NCBI GenBank assembly: GCA_016713885.1
Contig: JADJOF010000012.1
Coordinates: 1-14,978, forward strand
Direction: 5' to 3'
Length of the DNA stretch: 14,978 bases
From: Bdellovibrionales bacterium
GTDB taxonomy: Bacteria > Bdellovibrionota > Bdellovibrionia > Bdellovibrionales > JAMPXM01
Under the pieces are notes generated by a model. It was given only the letters and a program-made list of their open reading frames with translations, searched no databases and was not told the origin of the DNA. Positions 1 through 7,641 of this stretch are shown here, piece by piece (position 1 is the first letter of the stretch; each line of letters starts with the position of its first letter). The translations under genes and the position numbers were made by a program.

Positions 1-1420
1 TTGAGCCAAACCGGATGGACTGGATGAACTGGGCCAGTGGTCCTTCGAGTCGAATTGTACTGGTGATCTGCTGGCCGCCAAGTCCTTGATTGATATCGGT
101 CAGTGCAGTCGATTCTTGTGCTGCCTCCGGAGTCCAGTGCGAATAGCCTTTTGCGCCCGGTTCAAGAATCCATACAGGTTTGAGGTTGAGATGGAGGTCG
201 GTATGTGTGCTGCCTGACTCAGTTTTAATGTCGGATCGAGGAGGGAGGTTTTCCCTCAGTTTTGACTCTGACAACAGCGTGATTGAAGTAGATCAGTGCC
301 GGCAGAGGTTTAGCATCATCAAAGAGGTTGTGAGAACCATACCGTTGAAACCGCTTTTGCGTCGGCGGGTCCAGCGTTGACAACAGTGAACGTCGCCGGG
401 ATTTTGAGTTCTTGCAGAATGCGTGTGAAGACGAGAGCGAAGTCTTTGCAGTCAGCGACTTTGCTGCGCAGAATTTCATCGATCGGGCGTGGAATCCAAT
501 CCGACGCTGCATTCGTCCACCGTCCCGAGTATGTAATGCGATCATTGATCCAGTTCCGGGTTGCTGAAATTTTTTGTGCTTCGGTTTTCCCACCGAGCGA
601 ACTGACGAAGGTCTTCACTTCCGACGGAAGAGGTTGCGATATGAGCAGCTTGAACTTCTCATCAAAACGTTTTTGGAGTTGCTCCCAGCTGAGGTCGGTT
701 GTGATGTCGACTCGCGTAACCTTGCTGTATCCCGAGCGATCGAGAGGGCTGGCATTTAAGCTCGCGAGCGACAGCGGCTCAAATGGCGCCATCTGCCGGA
801 CTTGAAGAATAAACCAGCCGTTCTCCTCCTTGTTTTCAATAACAAGCTTCCCTTGCGGATTCTGTGCGATCATCTTCAAAGGGATTTGACTGCGAATTGT
901 GACGTCGGATTGAATCTCGCGATCTTCTATCCCGTAGACAAGCTCATTGAAGTAGGCCCCGGCGATAGGGCTTGGTTTGAGTTTTCGGCGATAGGTATAA
1001 GAAACCGAGGCACCGAGCACGACGCCCTCAAAAGGAATATTGAGTTGGACGCCGTCGGTGAGACCATGGGGGCCATTGGCGATCTGCTTGATCGCGATAC
1101 TGGACTTGGGAACGGGCACTATCGCGTTCGGCGACTGTGAAGGAGGGATGACTTTCGCGTCAACGACCTCGATGGATTCGCGTTTTTGGCTGTAAGCAAT
1201 TTGAATGAGCGATAGCCGTTCTCGACCTTTGTCGTTGAGAGCTTTGAGGGTTGTCTGCACAGTTTCCTCGGCCGATCCGTCCTTCAAAAATGGTGACCGA
1301 CATGATCTGACGAGTGATTTCAACCGCGCTGTCGACGGAGTCTTTGGCATGAGCGGCGTCGGTCGAAAGAGTTAGGGCAATATAGGAAATGGCGAACAAG
1401 ATGTTATAGGTCATCTTCAT
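1..1420 (-). pseudogene. DUF3857 / transglutaminase-like secreted protein, 3' end outside window, frame broken four times
   Basis: Start chosen at the ATG at 1420. It opens a signal peptide (MKMTYNILFAISYIALT, ending near DAAHA), though no clear ribosome site precedes it. The mature part is a DUF3857 domain followed by a transglutaminase-like core. Reading needs four single-base shifts: in T5 at 1286-1290 (one base too many), near 355-358 (one too many), at 249-252 (one too few) and at 179-181 (one too few); runs are given on the plus strand. Correcting these gives family-typical text: VTILKDGSAEETV, then ADCKDFALVF (Cys), then YFNHAVVRV (His), then LDPTLKLSQAAHIP (Asp), then PVWILEPGAKGYSHW. 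The Cys-His-Asp triad is thus present but spread over different frames. Family members are periplasmic or outer-membrane-associated; the substrate is unknown. An IS lies just upstream of the start. It is either a pseudogene or a victim of assembly indels. Confidence 0.75.
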
Positions 1421-1435
1421 GTTCGACGATTCGGC

Positions 1436-1444
1436 AATCTGTCC
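1436..1444. repeat. Target-site duplication, left copy
   Basis: AATCTGTCC directly abuts the left inverted repeat. It lies 16 bases upstream of the ATG of the DUF3857 gene on the minus strand, so the IS went into that gene's leader. Confidence 0.88.
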
Positions 1445-1470
1445 CACTGCTGACCGGCTGATTCATTAAA
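1445..1470 (+). repeat. Left terminal inverted repeat of the IS
   Basis: CACTGCTGACCGG at 1445-1457 is perfectly inverted at the right end (2690-2702). Beyond it the match becomes imperfect, with 8 of the next 12 positions agreeing. Confidence 0.88.
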
Positions 1471-1553
1471 CAAAACAAATAGTTGCCAGCCTTCCGCAAG
1501 GTTGGTTTGATTTTTTTGCGAAGAAAGATCAACGCCAAGGAAAGGCGGCAACT

Positions 1554-2681
1554 GTGAAGCAGGATTGCAAAGAGCGGTCGCTCTTTCAACTGATTGATCG
1601 AAAAATTCGATCCACTCGTTCAAAAATGGAAAATCGATCGCGGTGTAAGAACTTTTTCGACCTGGGAAATGACGCAAGCTCTTTTGTCGTGTTTCGTGAT
1701 GCGACTTGGATCGTTTCGAGAAGTCGAAGCCGCACTGAAAATTCCTGACTCAACTTTCGGCGACGCGCTGAGAGATCGGCACTTCGGTTTTTTCAAGAAC
1801 TCTGCGATCTTATTCTCCTCGAGATTCGCGGTCGAACAGAAAGTCGAAAACTCAAAAAAAGCAATTCGTGAAATTCTGGCCATCGACTCTTCCGAAGTTC
1901 GAGTCCACGGAAGTCTTTTTGGCGAACCGGGATGGAAACAGAAGTATACCATCGGTCACAGCAGCGGCAAAAATTCACGTCGTTTTGGAATGTCGACGGC
2001 GAATGGATTGATGATTTCAAGATTACGCCGTGCCGATCTGGCGACTCCCCGGTCAGCTTCCAACTTCGCATTTTACCTATGAAAATGTACGTTTTTGATC
2101 GTGCATACAACGACTTTGGCTTTTGGCAGAAAATCGTCGCCAATGGATCTGACTTCACGACGCGGCTGAAGAGCATCAAAGACGAATCGAGATCTTGAAC
2201 GAAAGGTTTTGCGGGCAAAAAGAAAAATCCGGGGTTCTGTACGACGAAGAATATATTTCGACCGCACCCGCGGCAAAGTTCTCGGCGATAAAACTTCGTC
2301 AGCATTATTTACCGCGACAAGCCGACTCAGAAAGTCTTCCATTTTGTGACGTCGGATCAGAAAGCCAGCGCTAAAATGATCGCGAACATTTACAAACGTC
2401 GGTGGGCAGTCGAACTTTTGTTCCGTTGGATGAAAGGACATCTCGATCTTCGTCGGCTGCCGCTAAAACCCGAACGCGATCCATACTCAACTTGCGATCG
2501 CAGTTCTTGTTCAACTTCTTTTGCAGCTGAAAAGATCATTTCGAAGTTTAAAGGAACTTTGGGGAACTTCTGCGCGAGATGCGAACCGCGTTCGCGCGAA
2601 AAGTCCTTCAGGGATGCGGGCCTCGGACGGCTGCCGCTGGAGCGCCGCTGCCGGCGAGGATCTCGCGTTATGATTTCTTAA
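1554..2681 (+). pseudogene. IS4-family DDE transposase, frame broken about seven times
   Basis: GTG at 1554 is preceded by AAGGAAAGG (1537-1545) at good spacing. The N-terminus SLFQLIDRKFDPLVQKW needs a shift at A5 1601-1605. The longest open piece is 1594-2082, containing TFSTWEMTQALLSCFVMRLG. Catalytic residues are visible: first Asp in AIDSSEVRV, second Asp in MYVFDRAYNDF, and Glu in YKRRWAVELLFRWMK, which matches the IS4 Y-x2-R-x3-E-x6-K signature. Restoring one protein needs removal of one base at each of 1601-1605, 1969-1973, 1983-1986, 2178-2180, 2223-2227, 2308-2310 and 2465-2468, all A or T runs of 3-5. After the last shift the text LAIAVLVQLLLQLKRSFRS appears. The true end is uncertain; stops occur at 2671-2673 and 2679-2681 in different frames. 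As read, it cannot make an intact transposase. Confidence 0.85.
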
Positions 2682-2702
2682 GAAATAAACCGGTCAGCAG
2701 TG
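2678..2702 (-). repeat. Right terminal inverted repeat of the IS
   Basis: CCGGTCAGCAGTG at 2690-2702 is the exact reverse complement of the left end. It is followed at once by the second copy of the 9-bp target duplication. Confidence 0.88.
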
Positions 2703-2711
2703 AATCTGTCC
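2703..2711. repeat. Target-site duplication, right copy
   Basis: AATCTGTCC is identical to 1436-1444 and directly abuts the right inverted repeat. Confidence 0.88.
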
Positions 2712-2715
2712 TAGA

Positions 2716-2751
2716 AACTCAAATTATTCTGAAATGTTAAGTTGTTAACAA
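2716..2751 (-). promoter_or_regulatory. Candidate promoter of the DUF3857 gene, cut off by the IS
   Basis: On the minus strand TTGTTA (2751-2746), a 17-base spacer and AATAAT (2728-2723) give a plausible sigma-70 promoter, pointing toward the right end of the IS. Without the IS, transcription would start about 20-30 bases before the DUF3857 start codon. The -35 overlaps the 3' end of the CPBP gene. Judged by eye only. Confidence 0.4.
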
Positions 2752-3514
2752 TTTGTTGTTTTTGCCGGAAAGGCTTTCATGAGTCGCCAGCCGGTTCCCA
2801 GCACTAAAAAGTAAACCACGCATGGGATCACTCCCGACTCGCCGCCAAGAAACTCAGAGCTTGGTCCTGGTTTGTTGAACACTTCAAAGGCTGTCTGCAA
2901 AAACAGATTGTGGGCGGCATGATAGACCATCGCAACCCATACCGACCCTGACTGTATTCGCAGCCATCCGACAAAAACTCCGGAGGCAAGAATGATCACC
3001 GTAAAGAGCAATGTCGAAACAAGCGGAAGGCTTGAGCTCGCGTACCCACCCCAGAGAATCAGCGGAAAGTGCCACACTCCCCAGATGAGAGCGCTCGCGA
3101 TCAACGGATGCCGTAACGACGTGCTGTAGAGTTTTGGAATTAGAAACCCGCGCCACCCGAGCTCTTCGCCGAGTGCTGCAAAGCAGCCGATTAGAAATAT
3201 GACTGGATAGGTCTTGAGTATCAATTCCAAGGAAGAGCCAACACCGTTGCGAGTGAGTAGCTCATTCGACGGCGGATTGAACTCGCTTATCCCTGTGCCC
3301 CAAAGCACGGCATAAGACAGACCTGCAACGATGAATGGAACAGAGACGGCCATAGACCTGGAACCCACATGACGAGTAGAATCCATAGGCCGGCGGACTG
3401 TATTCCACCTTTTCCGATGATGACTGCCATAACGAGCGCAAGAAAGAACAAAGGTGAAAACAAGAAAGCGGGCGATATGCTTGAGCCTCAGAGTCTTTCA
3501 CTAGAAAGACTCAT
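2745..3514 (-). CDS. CPBP family intramembrane metalloprotease (frame broken near N-terminus)
   Basis: The main open frame (2745-3386) is a multi-pass membrane protein carrying the CPBP/CAAX-protease (Abi) motifs: EELGWRG (EExxxR), HFPLILWGG and HAAHN, whose Glu and His residues form the putative metal site in this family. Substrate unknown; relatives process prenylated or small peptides or act in bacteriocin self-immunity. The likely start is the ATG at 3514 (MSLSSERL), which overlaps the end of the pseudouridine synthase gene by 14 bases. Between 3485 and 3350 the frame must change about three times: LKHIARFLVFTFVLS, then LVMAVIIGKGGIQSAG, then MAVSVPFIVAGLSYAV. These pieces together resemble the usual first membrane segments. 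The catalytic part is intact as read. Confidence 0.82.
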
Positions 3515-4239
3515 CCGGCCTTAAGAAACGCCATTTGCCGTCGGGCAGATCACCAAGCATCACTTTGCCGATGCGCACGCGTTTAGGAGGTCACGCGAAG
3601 GCCAACAAGCTCACACATGCGACGTACTTGACGCTTTTTTCCTTCTTTTAAAACGAAACGGAGTTGATCGTTGTTGAGCCATTCGACGCGCGCTGGCTTT
3701 AGTTTTTTGCCGTCGAGCTCGAGCCCGTGATTGAGAAGTTTAAGACCACCGGGAATAAGCTCGCCGAGGACTCGCACGAGGTACTCTTTCTCCATATCTG
3801 AATCTTCACCGATCAACTGTCTTGCAATGCGGCCGTCTTGCGTGAAGACGAGAAGCCCCTTGGAGTCGATATCGAGTCGACCGGCGGGTGCAAGTTTATC
3901 GAGGTGTTCGCGCTGAAGTTTAGAATCACCTCGCTCAAAGTACTGGTTCTCGTGAGTGATCAAACGAACGGCGGGCTCATAGCCTGGTTCTGGTTGTCCA
4001 GAGACATAGCCGATCGGCTTATTCATGATGATCGTGACCTTGGCTTCGCGATCACGGCGTGCTTCTTTTGCAATCTCAATGGTGGCACCGGGCTCGGCTC
4101 GTTCGCCGAGCTTCGCGATTTGGCCATTCACTTTGACCCAACCGCGCTCGATCCAAACATCGGCCTCGCGACGGGAGCAAAGGCCGCGATCGGCCATCAG
4201 TTTTGAAATGCGAAGAGATTGGGGAGTTTCGTCTGCCAT
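3501..4239 (-). CDS. RluF-like 23S rRNA pseudouridine synthase (RsuA/RluB/E/F family)
   Basis: Isomerises a uridine in rRNA to pseudouridine in the cytoplasm. An S4 RNA-binding domain (residues about 8-55; LRISKLMADRGLCSRREAD) precedes the synthase domain. The catalytic Asp123 is in GRLDIDSKGLLVFTQDG, and the C-terminal RNA-contact motif is KKRQVRRMCELVGL. DMEKEYLVRV and RQVRRMCE are closest to RluF among the E. coli paralogues, so U2604 is the best guess for the target; RluB/RluE-type activity is not excluded. The frame stops early at 3583. A shift (one extra or two missing bases) near 3582-3588 restores LKRVRIGKVMLGDLPDGKWR and an end at 3501. The start is the ATG at 4239 (MADETPQ); the ribosome site is weak. 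The gene precedes and overlaps the CPBP gene. Confidence 0.88.
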
Positions 4240-4264
4240 TTGGCCACATCGGTAGCATGCGACG

Positions 4265-4294
4265 TTGACTGACGCAAGGCAGCCCTTTCATGAT
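4265..4294 (+). promoter_or_regulatory. Sigma-70-like promoter for the secreted protein gene at 4349
   Basis: TTGACT (4265-4270), an 18-base spacer and CATGAT (4289-4294) lie in the 109-base gap between the divergent pseudouridine synthase gene and the GTG at 4349. The -35 matches 5 of 6 and the -10 4 of 6 consensus bases. Confidence 0.45.
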
Positions 4295-4348
4295 GAACTG
4301 TCTGCCTGGAAGTTTAGGTCTGAAACCTCAAAAAGGAGCTGGCATCTC

Positions 4349-5168
4349 GTGAAACATCTGTCTGTTTTCGCTGCAAGTACTCTTCTGGCCCTTACAGTTT
4401 TCGTTTTTCATGCCGACGCAGCAGCAAAGGCTAAAAAACCTCTCGCCAAGCCTTCTCAGGTTGAAACAGTTGCAGCACCAGTGGTGGCAACCGCCGGCAC
4501 GTTTTTCACCGCTACGATTCATGACCTCAAAGAGCGTGAAAAAAAGATGTTCGAGTACGTCAGCACCTTTGAGCTGGACGGTACAAAACGAATCATGACC
4601 AATACGTTTACGGAACTCGCTGGCGGTACCACGGCAGCGGTCGAAAAAACGGTGATGCAGACGGCAGACGGTCAGTGGCGTTTGCTCTCTTATCTTCAAG
4701 AACAAAACAACTGGGCACTGTCGGCATCCTGAGGTCGATGGGAATGAAGCAAAGTTTGCCTTCACCAAAGATGGAAAAACTAAAACGTCATCGGAACGGG
4801 TTGGAGATGACCTTGTCGTAGGACCAAGTCTGCTCGGATTTTTGAAAGCACGTTGGGATAAGATTTTGAAAGGTGAAACTGTTAAAGCGCGTTTTGCCGT
4901 GATGGATCGTCAAGAGACGGTGGGCTTTGAGTATTTCAAAGTCGCCGAGAAAGACGTCGTCGGCCGCCCAGCGATCGTTGTGAAGATGAAGCCTTCGAGT
5001 TTTATTATCGCAGCCCTCGTGGACCCATTGCTGTTTACATTTTCAAAAGACGACACGACTTTACTTGAGCTTGAGGGACGGACTATCGTGAAAGTAAAAA
5101 AAGGCGAGAAGTTCGCCGACTTTGATGGTTACACGACCTATTCGTATCCGCCGCAGGTGAAGCCGTGA
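4349..5168 (+). CDS. Secreted protein of unknown function, one frameshift
   Basis: Start chosen at GTG 4349 because AAGGAG (4333-4338) sits 10 bases upstream and the protein then begins with a signal peptide (KHLSVFAASTLLALTVFVF, cleavage near ADA/AA). A longer reading from upstream would bury the signal. The mature part starts with a Lys/Ala/Pro-rich linker, then a mixed beta-type domain with few cysteines. The frame stops at 4732. Removing one base near 4726-4731 joins LQEQNNWALSA to EVDGNEAKFAFTKDGK and continues to SYPPQVKP at 5168, giving about 273 residues. The segment GPSLLGFLKARWDKILKGE, followed by GRPAIVVKMKPSS and LVDPLLFTF, looks like a lipid- or envelope-associated beta protein, but I do not recognise a named family. 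It is divergent from the pseudouridine synthase and convergent with the REP-type transposase. Confidence 0.7.
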
Positions 5169-5169
5169 G

Positions 5170-5196
5170 GCTCACTTCCGGCGCCGGAAGCTGAGC
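5170..5196. repeat. Long GC-rich palindrome (hairpin) between convergent genes, REP-like
   Basis: CTTCCGGCGCCGGAAG (5175-5190) is a perfect 16-base palindrome. It is extended on both sides by GCTCA (5170-5174) and TGAGC (5192-5196), with one bulged C at 5191, making a 13-bp stem. It begins two bases after the stop of the 4349 gene and lies 53 bases past the end of the tyrosine transposase gene. No T-run follows on either strand, so it is not a classical intrinsic terminator. It could be a bidirectional transcription or mRNA-stabilising hairpin, or a REP substrate of the neighbouring transposase. No second copy was seen in the window. Confidence 0.7.
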
Positions 5197-5248
5197 TGCG
5201 TTAGGCGGTGTTCGGATTGTTTCAGACTCGAGCGAACTCGCACCCGTT

Positions 5249-5791
5249 CTATGAAAAAGCCAGTACAACGCATCGCCATCGCTCAGGCCGTAGCATCTGC
5301 GAGCGCGGCGGTACAACGCCATCAGCTTCAAGCTGGTTGAGCGTGAGATAGTCCTTCGCGATGTTAAAGTCGCGGCCCCAGGCGATCAATCGCGTGAACG
5401 GACGGACGTTCCAAAATCCTCTTTTTTTATTCGCGTCGCGCTTGTGCTGGACGACGCGTGCGATTCCGCCGGTGAGGCCTGAGATAAAGCCTTTCCACGT
5501 GAACTGCTTTGAGAGCTTCAAGGTGATATGCAGGTGATTCCCGGCGTTTACGATGCGGTAAATGCGAACGCCATGGCGCTTGGCGAGTTTTCCGATCATG
5601 TTTCGAACAGCGCTATCGTATTTCAGTAGCGATTTCGGCCCTCGTGCAAGATCGCTTCTCAGTACTAGATGCATGGCCTCCTTCGTTCCGCGCGGGCGGC
5701 ACTGTCGTGATTGCCGCGTCGTTCTGCGGCCTGGCGAAAAGGCGCGTTGTTCCTTTGGGAAACCATGAAATGTCGGCTGCTTTCGAGACAT
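5249..5791 (-). CDS. REP-associated tyrosine transposase-like protein (Y1/TnpA_REP family)
   Basis: This 180-residue protein belongs to the single-strand HUH transposase superfamily that nicks REP hairpins. The HUH motif is NHLHITLKL (His86 and His88), preceded by AMHLVLRSDLARG and GVRIYRIVNAG. The likely nucleophile is Tyr148 in RDFNIAKDYLTLNQLEA. FWNVRPFTRLIAWGRDF is also typical of the family. The start is the ATG at 5791, with AAGGA six bases upstream (5798-5802). The frame is unbroken, in contrast to the genes around it. Such proteins are usually domesticated single-copy genes rather than mobile IS. It lies 22 bases after the end of the pterin operon on the same strand and may be read through from it. 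The palindrome past its 3' end is a natural candidate partner. Confidence 0.85.
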   Translation of the reverse strand: MSRKQPTFHGFPKEQRAFSPGRRTTRQSRQCRPRGTKEAMHLVLRSDLARGPKSLLKYDSAVRNMIGKLAKRHGVRIYRIVNAGNHLHITLKLSKQFTWKGFISGLTGGIARVVQHKRDANKKRGFWNVRPFTRLIAWGRDFNIAKDYLTLNQLEADGVVPPRSQMLRPERWRCVVLAFS

Positions 5792-5812
5792 AGGCGTTCC
5801 TTCATGGCTGCG

Positions 5813-6591
5813 TCAGAGAGCCGGCAGGGACTTGCTGTCGTGACCGTGGATGTACTTAAGGCGGCGACCGCAGTCAAGATTTTCGATCATGATCAATGGA
5901 TGTAGCACGGCTTGCGTAGTGTCGTGCGGTGCGAACTCGAACAGCTTGAAGCTGACGGAGCCGGCGGTACTAAACGGGGCGCTGGGAAGGAGCGACAAAG
6001 TAATATTCGCCAGCACGCGACCTCAGCGCCAACGGACCAAGCTCGGGCGCAAAGCGTGTGTTCCAGTCGACTAAAAACTCAGACCAATTTGCAAACTTCG
6101 AAGCGTGTTTGAAGCTATCCGCCAAAAGTGCTTCGCGCGAAATGGCATCGGCTTGATAGAGCTCGGGCCAGGGTAGACGAACGGCGGTGCGCATCTGGAG
6201 TGGAAGCGCTTGATCGATGAGTGAGGGAAGGCTCCTGCCGCACTCAGCCCAGAGACTATCGAGTTCGTAGAGTCTAAGGCCGGTGACCTCGGGGCTGAGC
6301 CTCAGAGCATTTTGAAAGAGATCGAGTGCGATATTTTCGGTCGTCGGTATAAGCGCGCCGCTGGCGAACTCCACGTGATCAAAGTTTAAGTGCTTGTGGT
6401 CATAGGGCGCGGCGAGCGTCTTCAAAGTTCAGCAGCAGGAGCAGTGTGATCTTTGAAGGTCACCATGAGCCGGTAGTTGTGTCCGTGGCCATCGGGTAAA
6501 GCAGGCGCCGAACTCGCGCAGATTTTATCGTCCGACCACGCTTTTGATTGTAGAGGTGGGCCGTCGAAAAGGTGATTGATGCAGTTCTCAT
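5813..6591 (-). pseudogene. 6-pyruvoyl-tetrahydropterin synthase / QueD-like protein with long C-terminal extension, frame broken repeatedly
   Basis: PTPS/QueD enzymes act on dihydroneopterin triphosphate with a zinc held by three His. The ATG at 6591 overlaps the stop of the SDR gene (TAATG). In order the pieces read SITFSTAHLYNQK, then WSDDKNLREFGACLP, then DGHGHNYRLMVTF, then YDHKHLNFDHVEFASGALIP, then TENIALDLFQNAL and LRLYELDSLWAECG. This is the normal family order, with His in TAH and GHGH. Shifts are needed at 6542-6545, 6523-6526, 6498-6500, 6423-6425 and 5976-5979, all in short homopolymers. The loop before DHKHLN is about ten residues shorter than usual. After the PTPS core come about 130 residues I do not recognise (WSEFLVDWNTRFAPELGP, VSFKLFEFAPHDTTQAV), ending at 5813. 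Biopterin synthesis is favoured by the SDR neighbour; queuosine synthesis is the alternative. Confidence 0.7.
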
Positions 6592-7355
6592 TAAACCAGC
6601 CCAATGCCGCCATCGACGCTTACAATAGCGCGCCGGTGGTCCACTCGGATCCAGGACCTGCGAGCGTGTAGATCATGTGTGCGATCTCTTCTGGTTTGCC
6701 GATACGACCGAGAGGTTGAATCGGGCCAAGGCGATCGCGATCTGCTTGCGTTTTGAAATCGTGAATCGGTGTATCGACAAGCCCTGGGCAAACACAGTTC
6801 ACGCGAACACCAAATGGCGCCGCTTCAACTGCGAAACTCTGAGTCCAATTGACGAGTGCAGCTTTACTTGCCGAGTAGGCTGCGGTGTCGGGAGTTGGCC
6901 AAAGCCAAGAGTGGAGCTGACAGTGACGATCGAACCACGATTGGCTTTCAAATAACTCCAAAACGCCGCGTTCAGTCGCATGACGCCAAAGACGTTGGTC
7001 TCAAACATCAAGTGCCAATCGCCGTCGCTTGTTGCAAGAGTTGTCGTCCTTTGAAAAATCCCCGCGTTGTGAACGATGCACGAGAGTCGTGCAGAAAGCT
7101 CAGGGTGAGCACCAAGCCACTGTGAAGCACGATCCCCACAGTCGTGTGCGCCAATGTCGAGCGCGCGAGCGGGTGGGCTTTGCGGCCTGGTGTCGACCTT
7201 TCTATCTGCAAACGAGTTCGCTCCAACGCCTCTTGCCTGCGACCGATGAGAATAAGATCCCATCCTTCGCGGGCAAATCGTTCTGCCGTGGCGGCTCCGA
7301 TTCCGGAACCTGCACCCGTAACAGCGACAATCGGAGGGTTGGAGCGAGCTTCCAT
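6591..7355 (-). pseudogene. Short-chain dehydrogenase/reductase (SDR), possibly pterin-related, frame broken three times
   Basis: A classical NAD(P)-dependent Rossmann oxidoreductase. Visible motifs are the cofactor loop TGAGSGIG (residues 13-20), VHNAG (NNAG-type), the catalytic Ser in VTVSSTLGFG, the YSASK Tyr-Lys pair, and the C-terminal CPGLVDTP and VDGG. The open pieces lie in different frames. One missing base at each of 7199-7201, 6890-6892 and 6624-6625 restores a single protein of about 255 residues (joins: LQIEKVDTRP, GQLPDTAAYSASK, TGALFVSVDGG). The start is the ATG at 7355, overlapping the histone stop (TAATG). The stop at 6591-6593 overlaps the ATG of the PTPS-like gene the same way. 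Coupling to a PTPS homologue suggests a sepiapterin/pteridine-reductase-like role, but SDR substrates cannot be read from sequence. Confidence 0.82.
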
Positions 7356-7567
7356 TAGAAATCGTATCCGCGAACAGTTTTACGGCCGTTGTCTTTGCAG
7401 CGTCCGCAAGCTTCGCCGATCATTGAGTGGATTTTGGCGCTCAAAGCGTCAACAACGTCAGAAGAAACGTTGCAACCTTGTTTGCGAATCGCATCTTTCA
7501 TTTTACTTGCGATCACGAGAACTTCGCCTTTACCGGCTTTGCCACCCTTTTTTGCTTTTTTTGCCAT
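7355..7567 (-). CDS. Bacterial histone-fold protein (Bdellovibrio histone / DUF1931 type) with basic N-terminal tail
   Basis: A 70-residue DNA-binding protein. Residues 15-70 follow the single histone fold: a first helix from VLVIASKMKDAIRK, the long middle helix SSDVVDALSAKIHSMIGEA, and the closing loop-helix NGRKTVRGYDF, whose RKTV step is the histone L2 DNA-contact motif. It resembles the Bdellovibrio bacteriovorus histone Bd0055 (HBb), known to bind and bend DNA as a dimer. Residues 1-14 add an unusual Lys/Gly/Ala tail (MAKKAKKGGKAGKG). Cys32, Cys54 and Cys57 are also unusual for histones. AGGGA (7574-7578) is well placed before the ATG. The frame is intact. A candidate promoter lies at 7642-7671. 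The gene heads an operon with the SDR and PTPS-like genes, with a TAATG overlap at its stop. Confidence 0.87.
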   Translation of the reverse strand: MAKKAKKGGKAGKGEVLVIASKMKDAIRKQGCNVSSDVVDALSAKIHSMIGEACGRCKDNGRKTVRGYDF

Positions 7568-7641
7568 GGTTTTTCCCTATTGGAATCACGAGGAGCATCA
7601 GTGCGCCTCTGGTCATCGAAATCCATTCAATGCACGAGTTG

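Larger units (their letters stand above)
1445..2702 (+). mobile_element. IS4-family insertion sequence, 1258 bp, with inverted ends and 9-bp target duplication
   Basis: The left end at 1445 reads CACTGCTGACCGG. The reverse complement of the right end at 2702 reads the same 13 bases, and similarity continues to about 21 of 25 positions. Immediately outside, AATCTGTCC occurs at 1436-1444 and again at 2703-2711, a perfect 9-bp direct repeat as expected of a target-site duplication. The transposase lies on the plus strand inside. Length and a 9-bp duplication fit the IS4 family, where 9 bp is seen for IS10/IS50 types; the subgroup cannot be assigned by eye. A perfect duplication suggests fairly recent insertion, at odds with the heavily broken transposase frame unless the breaks are sequence errors. 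Confidence 0.9.

Noticed and set aside
2742..2751. TTGTTAACAA palindrome at the end of the CPBP gene
   Set aside because: A 10-base AT-rich palindrome is expected by chance; better explained as stop codon plus promoter -35.
5562..5905. Plus-strand open frames opposite the tyrosine transposase and pterin genes
   Set aside because: They lie antisense to coding regions with recognisable motifs and have no ribosome site or family features.
1..7400. Programmed frameshifting or transcriptional slippage rescuing the broken genes
   Set aside because: Known slippage needs runs of about nine or more A/T; the runs here are mostly 3-5 bases, and no common slippery heptamer or downstream structure was seen.
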